A stretch of DNA of 64,000 nt, from the NCBI GenBank assembly GCA_045638525.1, contig JAZUBQ010000029.1, positions 1-64,000 on the forward strand, written 5' to 3'. Position 1 is the first letter of the stretch. The number at the start of each line of letters is the position of its first letter. Positions 51,187-63,500 of this stretch are shown here, piece by piece. Below the pieces are notes generated by a model. It saw only the letters and a program-made list of their open reading frames with translations, made no database searches and had not been told where the DNA came from. The position numbers and the translations under genes were made by a program. This DNA comes from SIG452 sp045638525 (GTDB lineage: Bacteria > Bacillota > Clostridia > UMGS1840).

Positions 51187-51226
51187 AAAAATGTTTCTTT
51201 CGATTGTTGATTCTGATATTTTTTTG

Positions 51227-51469
51227 CTATTTCAACACAACAGCAACCGAAGCTGCCACATCGATCTGACAAAGTAAGCCAAGTTCTTTTTTGGTAGAAA
51301 CCATAACCACCGGCACCTGTTTTTTGGCACACAACTTCAAGAACGGTTCTGCAATATTCGGGGCAACTCCCTCTGCTACATAAGCAGTTCGAGCCAGTCC
51401 TTCATTCACCGCTTTGGTACATTGTTTGATTCCGACAAGTCTTTGTCCATCCGACAAGGAGGATAGCAT
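51227..51469 (-). CDS. ybxF: L7Ae-family ribosomal protein (YbxF type)
   Basis: 80 aa from ATG 51469. LVGIKQCTKAVNEGLARTAYVAEG (key part GIKQCTKAVN), AEPFLKLCAKKQVPVVMV and the C-terminal GLLCQIDVAASVAVVLK match the bacterial L7Ae/YbxF kink-turn-binding family (about 80 residues). It binds K-turn RNA. It occupies the usual place between rpoC and rpsL in Firmicutes. The start is set by AGTGGTG upstream; an earlier in-frame start at 51505 has no better site. Confidence 0.92.
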   Translation of the reverse strand: MLSSLSDGQRLVGIKQCTKAVNEGLARTAYVAEGVAPNIAEPFLKLCAKKQVPVVMVSTKKELGLLCQIDVAASVAVVLK

Positions 51470-51595
51470 AAAAAAACACCACTTCCTAATTTGATATATT
51501 AACACGAAAGTGTCAAAATGTCAATATCTTTATGAATTTTTTTCTTTTTTTTAAGTATTTTCAAACGAAAAATCTGAAAATAATACAAATTCCAC

Positions 51596-51640
51596 CGACT
51601 GTCACCGAAAATTTTTACATTTTCGGTGACAGCCAAGTGG
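51596..51640 (-). other. Large hairpin after rpoC
   Basis: CTGTCACCGAAAAT (51599-51612) pairs perfectly with ATTTTCGGTGACAG (51619-51632), extended by imperfect CCAC/GTGG. No U-run follows, so it may be a processing or pausing site between rpoC and ybxF rather than a full terminator. Confidence 0.5.
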
Positions 51641-51647
51641 AGAATCA

Positions 51648-54600
51648 TTACGCTTCTTCAGCCATCTGATAAACCGCTTCGGTTTCTTCAGCTTTCGCTG
51701 TTACTGCATTGTATTCAGTGTCCTGATACTTCTGCATACCGGTACCTGCGGGAATCAATTTACCTAAGATAACGTTTTCTTTTAAGCCGTTAAGCGGGTC
51801 GATTTTTCCTTTGATTGCTGCATCGGTTAAAACCTTTGTGGTTTCCTGGAAGGATGCTGCAGAAAGGAAAGAATCGGTTGCCAGGGATGCTTTTGTGATA
51901 CCCAATAAGGTAATTTCACCGGTAGCTTCTCTGCCGCCCTCTGCTCTTACTTTTTCGTTCTGTTCGTTAAATTCAACCATATCCACTAAGGAACCGGGGA
52001 ACATTGTGGTATCCCCATTATCATCTACGCGGATTTTTCTCATCATCTGACGAACAATAACTTCAATATGCTTATCGTTGATATCAACCCCCTGGAGGCG
52101 GTAAACTCTCTGAACTTCGGAAATTAAGTATTCCCAAACGGAGAATTTGCCTTTGATTCGGAGTACATCGTGAGGATTGATGGGACCTTCAGTCAAGGGA
52201 TCGCCGGCTTCAATGAAGCTGCCGTCCTGAACTTTAATCTGAGAACCATAAGGAATTTTGTAGGTTTTTGCTTCGCCTTCATCAGACACAACAGTAACCT
52301 CTCTCTTATGGTCAGTTACAACACTGACTCTGCCGGACAGTTCGGAAATTTCGGTACATCCCTTGGGTTTTCTTGCTTCAAAGAGTTCTTCAACTCTGGG
52401 AAGACCCTGGGTAATATCGCCACCCGCAACACCACCGGTGTGGAAGGTTCTCATGGTTAACTGTGTACCCGGTTCCCCGATGGACTGTGCTGCGATGATA
52501 CCAACCGCTTCACCAATGGAAATGGCAGTACCACTTGCAAGGTTTGCACCGTAACATTTTGCACAGACACCAATTTTGGATTTACAACCCAATACGGAGC
52601 GGATTTTAACAGATTTAATGTTGTTTTCAGCACAGATTTTTTCAATTTCAACTGCTTTTGCCTTAGAAATCATAGTTTCGGTATCACAAATGATTTCTCC
52701 GGTTGCAGGATCACAGAAATCGTTAATTAAATATCTGCCGATGAGTCTTTCGTGTAAGGGCTCGATACCTTTGATTGCTTCCACGTCCAAACCGTCATGA
52801 GAACCACAATCCATTTCACGGATGATAACATCCTGAGAAACGTCAACCAATCTTCTGGTTAAGTAACCGGAGTCAGCGGTACGAAGTGCGGTATCGGCAA
52901 GACCTTTACGAGCACCGTGAGAAGAAATGAAGTATTCCAATACGTTCAGACCTTCACGGAAGTTTGCACGAATGGGGATTTCAACGGTTTTACCGGAGGT
53001 ATCCGCCATCAGACCACGCATACCTGCCAGCTGACGAATCTGGCTCTTACTACCACGGGCACCGGAGTCCGCCATCATGAAGATGGGGTTGGTAGCTTTT
53101 AAGTTATCCATCAAAGCATCGGTAACATCGTCAATGGTATTGGTCCACAGGTCAATTACCTTGTTATATCTGTCATCTTCTGTTAACAAACCACGTTTGA
53201 ATTTCTTTTCAACGTCTTTGATTTTATCTTCGGTTTCATGAATCAGTTTCCATTTTGTGATGGGAACTTCCATATCCGCAACACCAACGGTGATAGCACC
53301 TCTGGTAGAATACTTATAACCGTTTTTCTTGATATCGTCAAGTACCACAGCAGTTTCGGTAATGCCATGAACTTCGATACATTTTTCAATGATTTTACCC
53401 AAAGCTTTTTTATCGGCATTGAACTGAACTTCCAAATCTAAGATAGTATCTTCGTTGGTTCTGTCCACAAAGCCCAAATCCTGAGGAATGTAGCTGTTGA
53501 AGATGATTCTTCCCACGGTTACATCCAACACTTTGGAGTAGGTTTTGCCGTCAATTTCTTTGGTGCTTCTTACTTTAATGGGAGCGTGCAGACCAACAAC
53601 GCCGTTTTCATATGCCAGCATTGCTTCATCGAAGTTAGAGAATGCTTTGCCCACGCCGGGTTCATCCTCATTTACGATGGTCAGATAGTAGCTACCCAGA
53701 ATCATATCCTGAGTCGGAACGGTAACAGGTTTACCATCCTGAGGTTTCAACAGGTTGTTTGCAGACAACATCAGGAATCTTGCTTCTGCCTGAGCTTCTG
53801 CAGACAGAGGTACGTGAACCGCCATCTGGTCACCGTCGAAGTCTGCATTGTATGCGGTACATACGAGCGGATGCAGTCTTAATGCTTTACCGTCTACCAA
53901 AACAGGTTCAAATGCCTGAATACCAAGTCTGTGCAAGGTGGGCGCACGGTTTAAGAGAACGGGATGTTCTTTGATAACTTCTGCTAAAATATCCCATACT
54001 TCGTCGTTCACACGTTCTACCATTCTCTTTGCAGATTTGATATTGTGCGCTTTTCCGGAATCATGCAGACGTTTCATAACGAAAGGTTTGAACAATTCCA
54101 ATGCCATTTCTTTCGGCAGACCACACTGATAGATTTTCAGTTCGGGACCTACTACGATAACCGAACGACCGGAATAGTCAACACGTTTCCCCAACAAGTT
54201 CTGACGGAAACGCCCCTGTTTCCCTTTTAACAAGTCGGAAAGAGATTTTAACGGACGATTACCGGGACCGGTTACGGGTTTACCGCGACGACCGTTGTCA
54301 ATCAGGGCGTCAACCGCTTCCTGAAGCATTCTCTTTTCGTTTCTTACAATGATCTCAGGTGCATTTAATTCCAGCAATTTTTTCAGACGGTTGTTACGGT
54401 TGATAACACGTCTGTATAAATCGTTCAAGTCGGAAGCGGCAAATCTGCCACCGTCCAACTGCACCATCGGTCTTAAATCAGGCGGAATTACCGGAAGAAC
54501 TTCCAAAATCATCCATTCGGGCTTGTTGCCGGACAAACGGAACGATTCCACTGCTTCCAGACGTTTCATCTGTTTGGTACGTTTTTGTCCCTGACCGGTG

Positions 54601-55241
54601 GTGGAAGCGATTTCTTCTTTTAATTCCTGAGATAATTTATCTAAATCTAAGTTGCGAAGCAGAGTCTGTACTGCTTCTGCACCCATGCCGGCCTGGAATT
54701 TGTCACCGTATTTTTCTCTTGCTTCCTGATATTCTGCATTGGTCAGAATCTGGTTCAGAGAAAGATCGGTATTTTTACCGGGATCGGTTACAATGTATGA
54801 TGCAAAATATAATACGTTTTCCAAATATTTGGGAGAGATATCCAAAAGCAAGCCCATTCTGGAAGGAATGCCTTTGAAATACCAGATGTGAGATACGGGA
54901 GTTGCTAAGGTGATGTGTCCCATTCTTTCACGTCTTACTTTGGATTTGGTTACTTCAACGCCACAACGGTCACAGACAATCCCTTTATAACGGATTCTTT
55001 TATACTTTCCGCAGTGACATTCCCAGTCTCTGGTGGGTCCAAAAATACGTTCACAGAACAAACCGTCTTTTTCCGGTTTCTGGGTTCTGTAGTTGATGGT
55101 TTCGGGTTTTTTTACTTCCCCGTAGGACCAATCCAAAACATCCTCGGGAGAACACAAACCAACCTTGATGGACTCAAAGCTGTTGAATTCTACCTTGGTG
55201 TCTTTTTTCACTTCGCTTGTATTTAATTCCATATTTGACAT
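51648..55241 (-). CDS. rpoC: RNA polymerase beta' subunit
   Basis: 1197 aa. The N-terminal zinc finger (CHCGKYKRIRYKGIVCDRCG), the clamp and lid, the catalytic NADFDGDQMAVH (three Asp binding Mg), the bridge helix and trigger loop region (GLADTALRTADSGYLTRRLV) and the second zinc site (CKSKIGVCAKCYG) are all present. Length is typical of Firmicutes, without the large proteobacterial insert. It starts at ATG 55241 behind AAAGGA, 94 nt after rpoB. Confidence 0.98.
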   Translation of the reverse strand: MSNMELNTSEVKKDTKVEFNSFESIKVGLCSPEDVLDWSYGEVKKPETINYRTQKPEKDGLFCERIFGPTRDWECHCGKYKRIRYKGIVCDRCGVEVTKSKVRRERMGHITLATPVSHIWYFKGIPSRMGLLLDISPKYLENVLYFASYIVTDPGKNTDLSLNQILTNAEYQEAREKYGDKFQAGMGAEAVQTLLRNLDLDKLSQELKEEIASTTGQGQKRTKQMKRLEAVESFRLSGNKPEWMILEVLPVIPPDLRPMVQLDGGRFAASDLNDLYRRVINRNNRLKKLLELNAPEIIVRNEKRMLQEAVDALIDNGRRGKPVTGPGNRPLKSLSDLLKGKQGRFRQNLLGKRVDYSGRSVIVVGPELKIYQCGLPKEMALELFKPFVMKRLHDSGKAHNIKSAKRMVERVNDEVWDILAEVIKEHPVLLNRAPTLHRLGIQAFEPVLVDGKALRLHPLVCTAYNADFDGDQMAVHVPLSAEAQAEARFLMLSANNLLKPQDGKPVTVPTQDMILGSYYLTIVNEDEPGVGKAFSNFDEAMLAYENGVVGLHAPIKVRSTKEIDGKTYSKVLDVTVGRIIFNSYIPQDLGFVDRTNEDTILDLEVQFNADKKALGKIIEKCIEVHGITETAVVLDDIKKNGYKYSTRGAITVGVADMEVPITKWKLIHETEDKIKDVEKKFKRGLLTEDDRYNKVIDLWTNTIDDVTDALMDNLKATNPIFMMADSGARGSKSQIRQLAGMRGLMADTSGKTVEIPIRANFREGLNVLEYFISSHGARKGLADTALRTADSGYLTRRLVDVSQDVIIREMDCGSHDGLDVEAIKGIEPLHERLIGRYLINDFCDPATGEIICDTETMISKAKAVEIEKICAENNIKSVKIRSVLGCKSKIGVCAKCYGANLASGTAISIGEAVGIIAAQSIGEPGTQLTMRTFHTGGVAGGDITQGLPRVEELFEARKPKGCTEISELSGRVSVVTDHKREVTVVSDEGEAKTYKIPYGSQIKVQDGSFIEAGDPLTEGPINPHDVLRIKGKFSVWEYLISEVQRVYRLQGVDINDKHIEVIVRQMMRKIRVDDNGDTTMFPGSLVDMVEFNEQNEKVRAEGGREATGEITLLGITKASLATDSFLSAASFQETTKVLTDAAIKGKIDPLNGLKENVILGKLIPAGTGMQKYQDTEYNAVTAKAEETEAVYQMAEEA

Positions 55242-55335
55242 TTACTCTCATCCTTTACTAAAGTTTAACCTATTCCTACTGTAACACATTAATGAGCTGT
55301 CGGGGCGAGAAATCCCGCCCGACAGTACACGGTGA

Positions 55336-59271
<3,936 letters not shown>

Positions 59272-59466
59272 AAAAATCACCTCTTCTAAAAATTCACATT
59301 ATGGAAATCACCCACCGTTTTTTCTTTTTTTGAATCTGCTGAAAAAACAACGGTTCGGGCAATGCTTTCTGTGCATAATAAACAGTCATTTCCCCCATAT
59401 TCACAGAATATGAAGCCGAAATTCCTGATAGATAGGAACACTTTTCCATTAAAATGCGGTTATATC

Positions 59467-59495
59467 ATAATAACATTAAAAGTCAAGATTGTCAA
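59467..59495 (-). promoter_or_regulatory. Promoter of the rpoBC/str operon
   Basis: Read leftward: TTGACA (59490-59495), 17-nt spacer, TATTAT (59467-59472). The leader of about 190 nt (59272-59460) contains a CCGTTGTTTTTTC ... GAAAAAACGG hairpin that could attenuate or regulate the operon. Confidence 0.75.
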
Positions 59496-59609
59496 GGATT
59501 TTTTTAAAATTTTCAGAAACTTTTTTTATTTTTCGCCATAATTTCTGTTTTTTTGTTTGTGTTTGTGTAATTTGCACAAAAAAATAATGAAATATCGTGA
59601 GTTTTTCAG

Positions 59610-59638
59610 TTGATTTTTTCTGAGAAGTGTAGTATAAT
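59610..59638 (+). promoter_or_regulatory. Promoter of the EF-G-like gene
   Basis: TTGATT (59610-59615), 17-nt spacer, TATAAT (59633-59638); leader of about 170 nt with no recognised element. Confidence 0.75.
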
Positions 59639-59817
59639 AGAATTAATCATCAATACAACATCCGCAACAGGTAAAAAGCAAGGTACCAAACACCATATGC
59701 AGCGGCATATTTTCAAAGGACTTCCTTTTTCATTGTGTTTCTGGGAATGCCTGTAACTTTTCGCCATCTCCGGAATGTATTTTGGATTAGCATACAAAAA
59801 AGAGAGGATGAATTCAT

Positions 59818-61890
59818 TTGGACTACACTGTAAAAAACATCAGAAACATTGCCCTGGCGGCTCACGGCGGCTGTGGTAAAACCGCACTGGCGGAAGCAAT
59901 GCTTCTTAATATGAAAGAAATTGACAGATTAGGTAAAATTGTTGACGGTAACACCGTTATGGATTACAGTCCTGAAGAAATCAAACGTGGTATTTCAATC
60001 TCTACTGCAATCTCCAGCGGTGAATGGAAAGATACAAAAATTAATATTATAGATACTCCCGGCTTCTTCGATTTTGAAGGTGAGCTGGCTTGCGGGCTTC
60101 GTGCAGCAGATGCCGTTGTTATTTTGGTAAGCGGAAAATCCGGCGTTGGCGTAGGAAGCGAAAACGCTTGGGATTATGCAGAACGCAAAAATATGCCCAA
60201 AATCATTTATATCAATGATATTGACGATGAACACGCAAACTACACTCAGGTAGTAAATCAATTAAAAGAAGTGTTCGGTAAATCGGTTGCTCCCTTCTAT
60301 GTGCCTTTAAAGGTTGATAATTTTGTTACCGGTTATGTAGATTTGATTCATGACCGTGCAAGAGACTTTACTACCAAAGAAAACATTCCGATCACCGACC
60401 CGATGCGTGCCGCTTGCGCCGACATCAAAGATCAGATGTTTGAAGCGATTGCAGAAACCGATGAAGCACTGATGGATAAATATTTCTCCGGCGAAGAATT
60501 TACCTCCGAAGAAATTTTAAACGCTGTCAGAAAAGGTGTGGCAAACTGCGAAATCACTCCGGTTATGTTTGGTTCCAGTACCCACGATATCGGTATCAAA
60601 GGTTTATTAAACGCAATCAAAGACTATTTCCCCTCTCCCGATGAAGCAAAACCCGAAAAAGCAATTCATCAGGATACCGAAGAAGAAGTAGTTCTGGAAA
60701 TGAAAGAATCCGATCCCGCAAGACTGTTCGTATTCAAAACCATTTCTGACCCCTTCATCGGAAAATTATCTGTATTTAAAGTATTGTCCGGTAAATTAAC
60801 TCCCGATACTACTTTATATAATATTACAAGAGATAAAGAAGAAAAAATCAGCAAACTGTACTTACCCAAAGGTAAAAAACAGGTAGAAACCAAAGAGCTC
60901 ATCGCAGGGGATATCGGCTGTGTTGCAAAACTTGCTGTTACCAAAACCGGCGATACCTTAGCCGCAAAAAATGATAAATTAGAAGTTAAGAAAATTAAAT
61001 TACCCACTCCCCATGTAAAAATGGCGATTGTTTCCAAAGAAAAAGGAGACGAAGAAAAAATCGGTTCCGGTCTGGCAAAACTGGCAGAAGAAGATCCGAC
61101 CATCCGTTACTATAATGACACCGAAACCCATCAGTTTATCTTATGCGGTATCGGTGAACAGCATCTGGAAATCGTGCAGAGCAAATTGAAAGCACGTGCC
61201 GGAGTTGACTTCACCTTACAGGAACCCATCGTTCCCTATCGTGAAAAAATCAGAAGAAAAGTTTCCGCTGAAGGAAAACATAAAAAACAGTCCGGTGGTC
61301 ACGGTCAGTTTGGTCATTGCTGGATTGAATTTGAACCCCACGCCGAAGATGATTTAATCTTCGGCGAAAGAGTTGTGGGCGGTGCTGTTCCCAAAAACTA
61401 CTTCCCTGCTGTGGAAAAAGGTTTGAAAGAAAGCATCTTACACGGCGTTTTAGCCGGCTATCCGGTTGTTGGTCTGAAAGCTACTTTATACGATGGCTCC
61501 TACCATCCAGTTGACTCTTCTGAAATGGCGTTCAAAATGGCGGCTCATAAAGCTTATATGAAAGGTCTGGCAGAAGCATCTCCCTGCATCTTAGAACCCA
61601 TCGGTTCTTTGAAAGTTATCGTTCCCAATGATTACATGGGTGATGTTATCGGCGATATCAACAAACGTCGCGGACGTGTGATGGGGATGACTCCCATTAA
61701 CTCCAAACTGCAGGAAATTGATGCAGAAGTTCCCGTTTCCGAAATGGTGAAATATTCCACCGACCTGCGTTCTATGACTCAGGGCAGAGGTAAATTTGAA
61801 TTTGAATTTGTTCGCTATGAAGAAGCTCCTGCAAACATTGCAGAAAAAGTAATCGCGGACAGTAAATTTGTACGAAGCGACGAAGACTAA
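59818..61890 (+). CDS. EF-G-like GTPase paralogue (divergent active site)
   Basis: 690 aa from TTG 59818 behind AGAGAGG. The overall EF-G domain order is kept (G domain 8-280, II, III, IV with SGGHGQFGHCWIE, and V with PNDYMGDVIGDINKRRGRV). The GTPase motifs differ: G1 is AHGGCGKT (15-22), G3 is DTPGFFDF with F83 where translocating EF-G has the catalytic His, and G4 is NDID (133-136) with Asp in place of Lys. It belongs to the EF-G-like (FusA2-type) proteins of Clostridia, whose role is not established; it may act in ribosome rescue, recycling or a non-translational step. It faces away from rpoB. Confidence 0.92.
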   Translation: MDYTVKNIRNIALAAHGGCGKTALAEAMLLNMKEIDRLGKIVDGNTVMDYSPEEIKRGISISTAISSGEWKDTKINIIDTPGFFDFEGELACGLRAADAVVILVSGKSGVGVGSENAWDYAERKNMPKIIYINDIDDEHANYTQVVNQLKEVFGKSVAPFYVPLKVDNFVTGYVDLIHDRARDFTTKENIPITDPMRAACADIKDQMFEAIAETDEALMDKYFSGEEFTSEEILNAVRKGVANCEITPVMFGSSTHDIGIKGLLNAIKDYFPSPDEAKPEKAIHQDTEEEVVLEMKESDPARLFVFKTISDPFIGKLSVFKVLSGKLTPDTTLYNITRDKEEKISKLYLPKGKKQVETKELIAGDIGCVAKLAVTKTGDTLAAKNDKLEVKKIKLPTPHVKMAIVSKEKGDEEKIGSGLAKLAEEDPTIRYYNDTETHQFILCGIGEQHLEIVQSKLKARAGVDFTLQEPIVPYREKIRRKVSAEGKHKKQSGGHGQFGHCWIEFEPHAEDDLIFGERVVGGAVPKNYFPAVEKGLKESILHGVLAGYPVVGLKATLYDGSYHPVDSSEMAFKMAAHKAYMKGLAEASPCILEPIGSLKVIVPNDYMGDVIGDINKRRGRVMGMTPINSKLQEIDAEVPVSEMVKYSTDLRSMTQGRGKFEFEFVRYEEAPANIAEKVIADSKFVRSDED

Positions 61891-61927
61891 TTTGAACTGT
61901 TAATTTTGCGCAGAATATTTCAGAATT

Positions 61928-61979
61928 TGTAGGGAACGGATTTATCCGTTCCGAGGAATGCATCAATGCATTTCCTACA
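61928..61979. repeat. 52-bp palindromic REP-like element
   Basis: TGTAGG...CCTACA ends enclose two hairpins (GGAACGGAT/ATCCGTTCC and AATGCA/TGCATT). It sits between the EF-G-like stop and its terminator. The build is that of the non-coding interspersed repeats common in clostridial genomes. Confidence 0.6.
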
Positions 61980-62025
61980 TAGCAATCGAACAATCCGAAA
62001 ACTTACCAAAGTTCAGTACCAAAAC

Positions 62026-62056
62026 AAGAACCCGTCTGAATTTCAGACGGGTTCTT
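62026..62056. terminator. Bidirectional intrinsic terminator
   Basis: A 15-bp perfect stem AAGAACCCGTCTGAA / TTCAGACGGGTTCTT followed by TTTTCT, between the convergent EF-G-like and stalk-domain genes. Confidence 0.88.
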
Positions 62057-62086
62057 TTCTATTTATAAGGGATGCCTTTCGTTTTT

Positions 62087-62776
62087 TTATTTTACAATCA
62101 TATTGGCAATGCCTGTATATCCATCTTGATTAAGATCATCTGCTATAATTTTTAACTGCGAACCATAATTTAAAGGAACTGACAATTTTCGAGGCATACA
62201 TTCTGCCTCAAGCACCACTTCTCTTACCACTTTTCCATCAACAATAAAATAAATTGTTTTTTTGTTTTGATGATGCGAAACATGACCTATGGTAAATTCC
62301 AAGGTTGAATATTTATTGTCCAAATTAAACAATGCATACGACTGACGTGTTCCTAAACGAATTCCATTGCTGTATTTAACACCGGTCATTTCAAACTCCT
62401 GTTTTAAAGAGGACACATATGTAGTACAATAGCTAGATCTGTCATAAGGCAATATAGCTTCAAGTAAATAAGTATCACCTGCTGTCATTTCATCCCATAA
62501 GTATACGCTTTTGGTTGCACCGTCCCAGGTAACATCCATTCCTGCCAAATTAGCAGTACCTCTTACGGGCATATAGGTAGTGCCGTTATAAATAAAGGGT
62601 TCTACAATCGTTCCGTTGACATCCTTAGTTTCGCAAAGCACATTATCTTTATAAATCTTAATATTATCATAGATAACATCAAGGGTCTTCACAGTGCTTG
62701 CCGCATAGGCAACGCCACCTACCAATAAAGCAGTGCTTAATACCCCTGCCGCATATCCTTTTAAGATATTCTTCAT
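62087..62776 (-). CDS. Secreted stalk-domain protein with NPCBM-like domain
   Basis: 229 aa from ATG 62776 behind GGAGG. A signal peptide or N-terminal anchor (LKGYAAGVLSTALLVGGVAYA) is followed by a copper-amine-oxidase N-terminal/stalk domain (YNGTTYMPVRGTANLAGMDVTWD, key parts NGTTYMPVR, WDGATKSVYLW). A C-terminal domain of about 110 residues (GVKYSNGIRLG, ALFNLDNKYSTLEFTIGH, LKIIADD) resembles NPCBM carbohydrate-binding modules. It probably binds a surface glycan outside the cell. Upstream, at 62860-63068, is copy B of the structured RNA, whose terminator must be passed for the gene to be read from that promoter. No other strong promoter was seen. Confidence 0.82.
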   Translation of the reverse strand: MKNILKGYAAGVLSTALLVGGVAYAASTVKTLDVIYDNIKIYKDNVLCETKDVNGTIVEPFIYNGTTYMPVRGTANLAGMDVTWDGATKSVYLWDEMTAGDTYLLEAILPYDRSSYCTTYVSSLKQEFEMTGVKYSNGIRLGTRQSYALFNLDNKYSTLEFTIGHVSHHQNKKTIYFIVDGKVVREVVLEAECMPRKLSVPLNYGSQLKIIADDLNQDGYTGIANMIVK

Positions 62777-62859
62777 AAAAATTCCTCCATTCATTTTGAT
62801 TTGTTGCATTTTTTATTTCAATAAATGAAAGGGCACCCCTGTCTTTCGATTGTAGAAAA

Positions 62860-63068
62860 TAAAAAATGCGCCTACCGAAGCAGACGCAATAAAACGTAAG
62901 CTCGATAGTCGCCAAACCAACTTAAACGGAAACAGACCCTATTCTGTCAACCACTTAAATAGAGCTTACATTTTTAACATAACCTCAAATAAATGGTTTA
63001 CCAAAAAAAGGGTATTTCATCCCCAAGAATAAAAAATACCTGTTTCCTCATATTAAGTTGATTTGGCA
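62860..63068 (-). ncRNA. Structured RNA of unknown family, copy B (about 210 nt)
   Basis: The same design as copy A. Closing stem GTAAGCTC (62962-62969) with GAGCTTAC (62896-62903); long-range pairing AACTTAA (within 63052-63059) with TTAAGTT (62919-62925); a 5' hairpin GGTATTT/AAATACC; and the TTTTATTGCGTC link into a terminator (stem 62867-62875/62880-62888, CGAA-type loop, six T). The stem sequences differ from copy A but stay paired, which is covariation evidence for a real RNA structure. It precedes the stalk-domain gene by about 85 nt. Confidence 0.7.
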
Positions 63069-63074
63069 TTTTTT

Positions 63075-63103
63075 ATTATACCATATATCTTAAAAAAATT
63101 CAA
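63075..63103 (-). promoter_or_regulatory. Promoter of structured RNA copy B
   Basis: Read leftward: TTGAAT (63098-63103), 17-nt spacer, TATAAT (63075-63080). Confidence 0.75.
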
Positions 63104-63148
63104 TATGTTTTGAAAAATCATTTTTTCATAATTATCCCGAAAAAGCAC

Positions 63149-63184
63149 AAAAACTCCCATCTGAAATTCAGACAGGAGTTTTGT
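63149..63184 (-). terminator. Probable terminator downstream of purF
   Basis: Read leftward: AAAACTCC...TCTGAA hairpin with GGAGTTTT, followed by a T-rich tract. It is separated from the purF stop by the dispersed repeat at 63224-63450. Confidence 0.65.
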
Positions 63185-63223
63185 TATTAATATAGTATAA
63201 AATTTTTTGGTAATTTACACACC

Positions 63224-63450
63224 ACAGTGTAACGGAAAAACGGATGAGAAATGAAACAAAGGAGCCAAAGCTTTGCTTTGGTGGAACCCGAAGGCGTACC
63301 GAGAATCCCTCCGTCTTTTGCTTCGCAAAATCCACCTCCCTTTAGGCAAGGGAGGCAAGAAAAAATTACAACTTCCACAGTGCAACTTAAAAATGGATGC
63401 AAAATTGAAGTATTTCAAGGATTTATCCGTCCCTCGGCTGTACGGGCTGT
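63224..63450. repeat. Dispersed repeat, second locus, with two ACAGT units
   Basis: Units ACAGTGTAACGGAAAAAC (63224) and ACAGTGCAACTTAAAAAT (63378) match those at 46255 and 46301. Between and after them are AAAGCTTTGCTTT, CCCGAAGGCGTACCGAG and a CCCTCGGCTGTAC...GTACGCCGAGGG hairpin. No supported gene lies in 63104-63500 apart from promoter, terminator and this repeat. Confidence 0.6.
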
Positions 63451-63500
63451 ACGCCGAGGGTGAAATAATTCGGTTGTGCGCCATTTTTACTTGCACTTTT

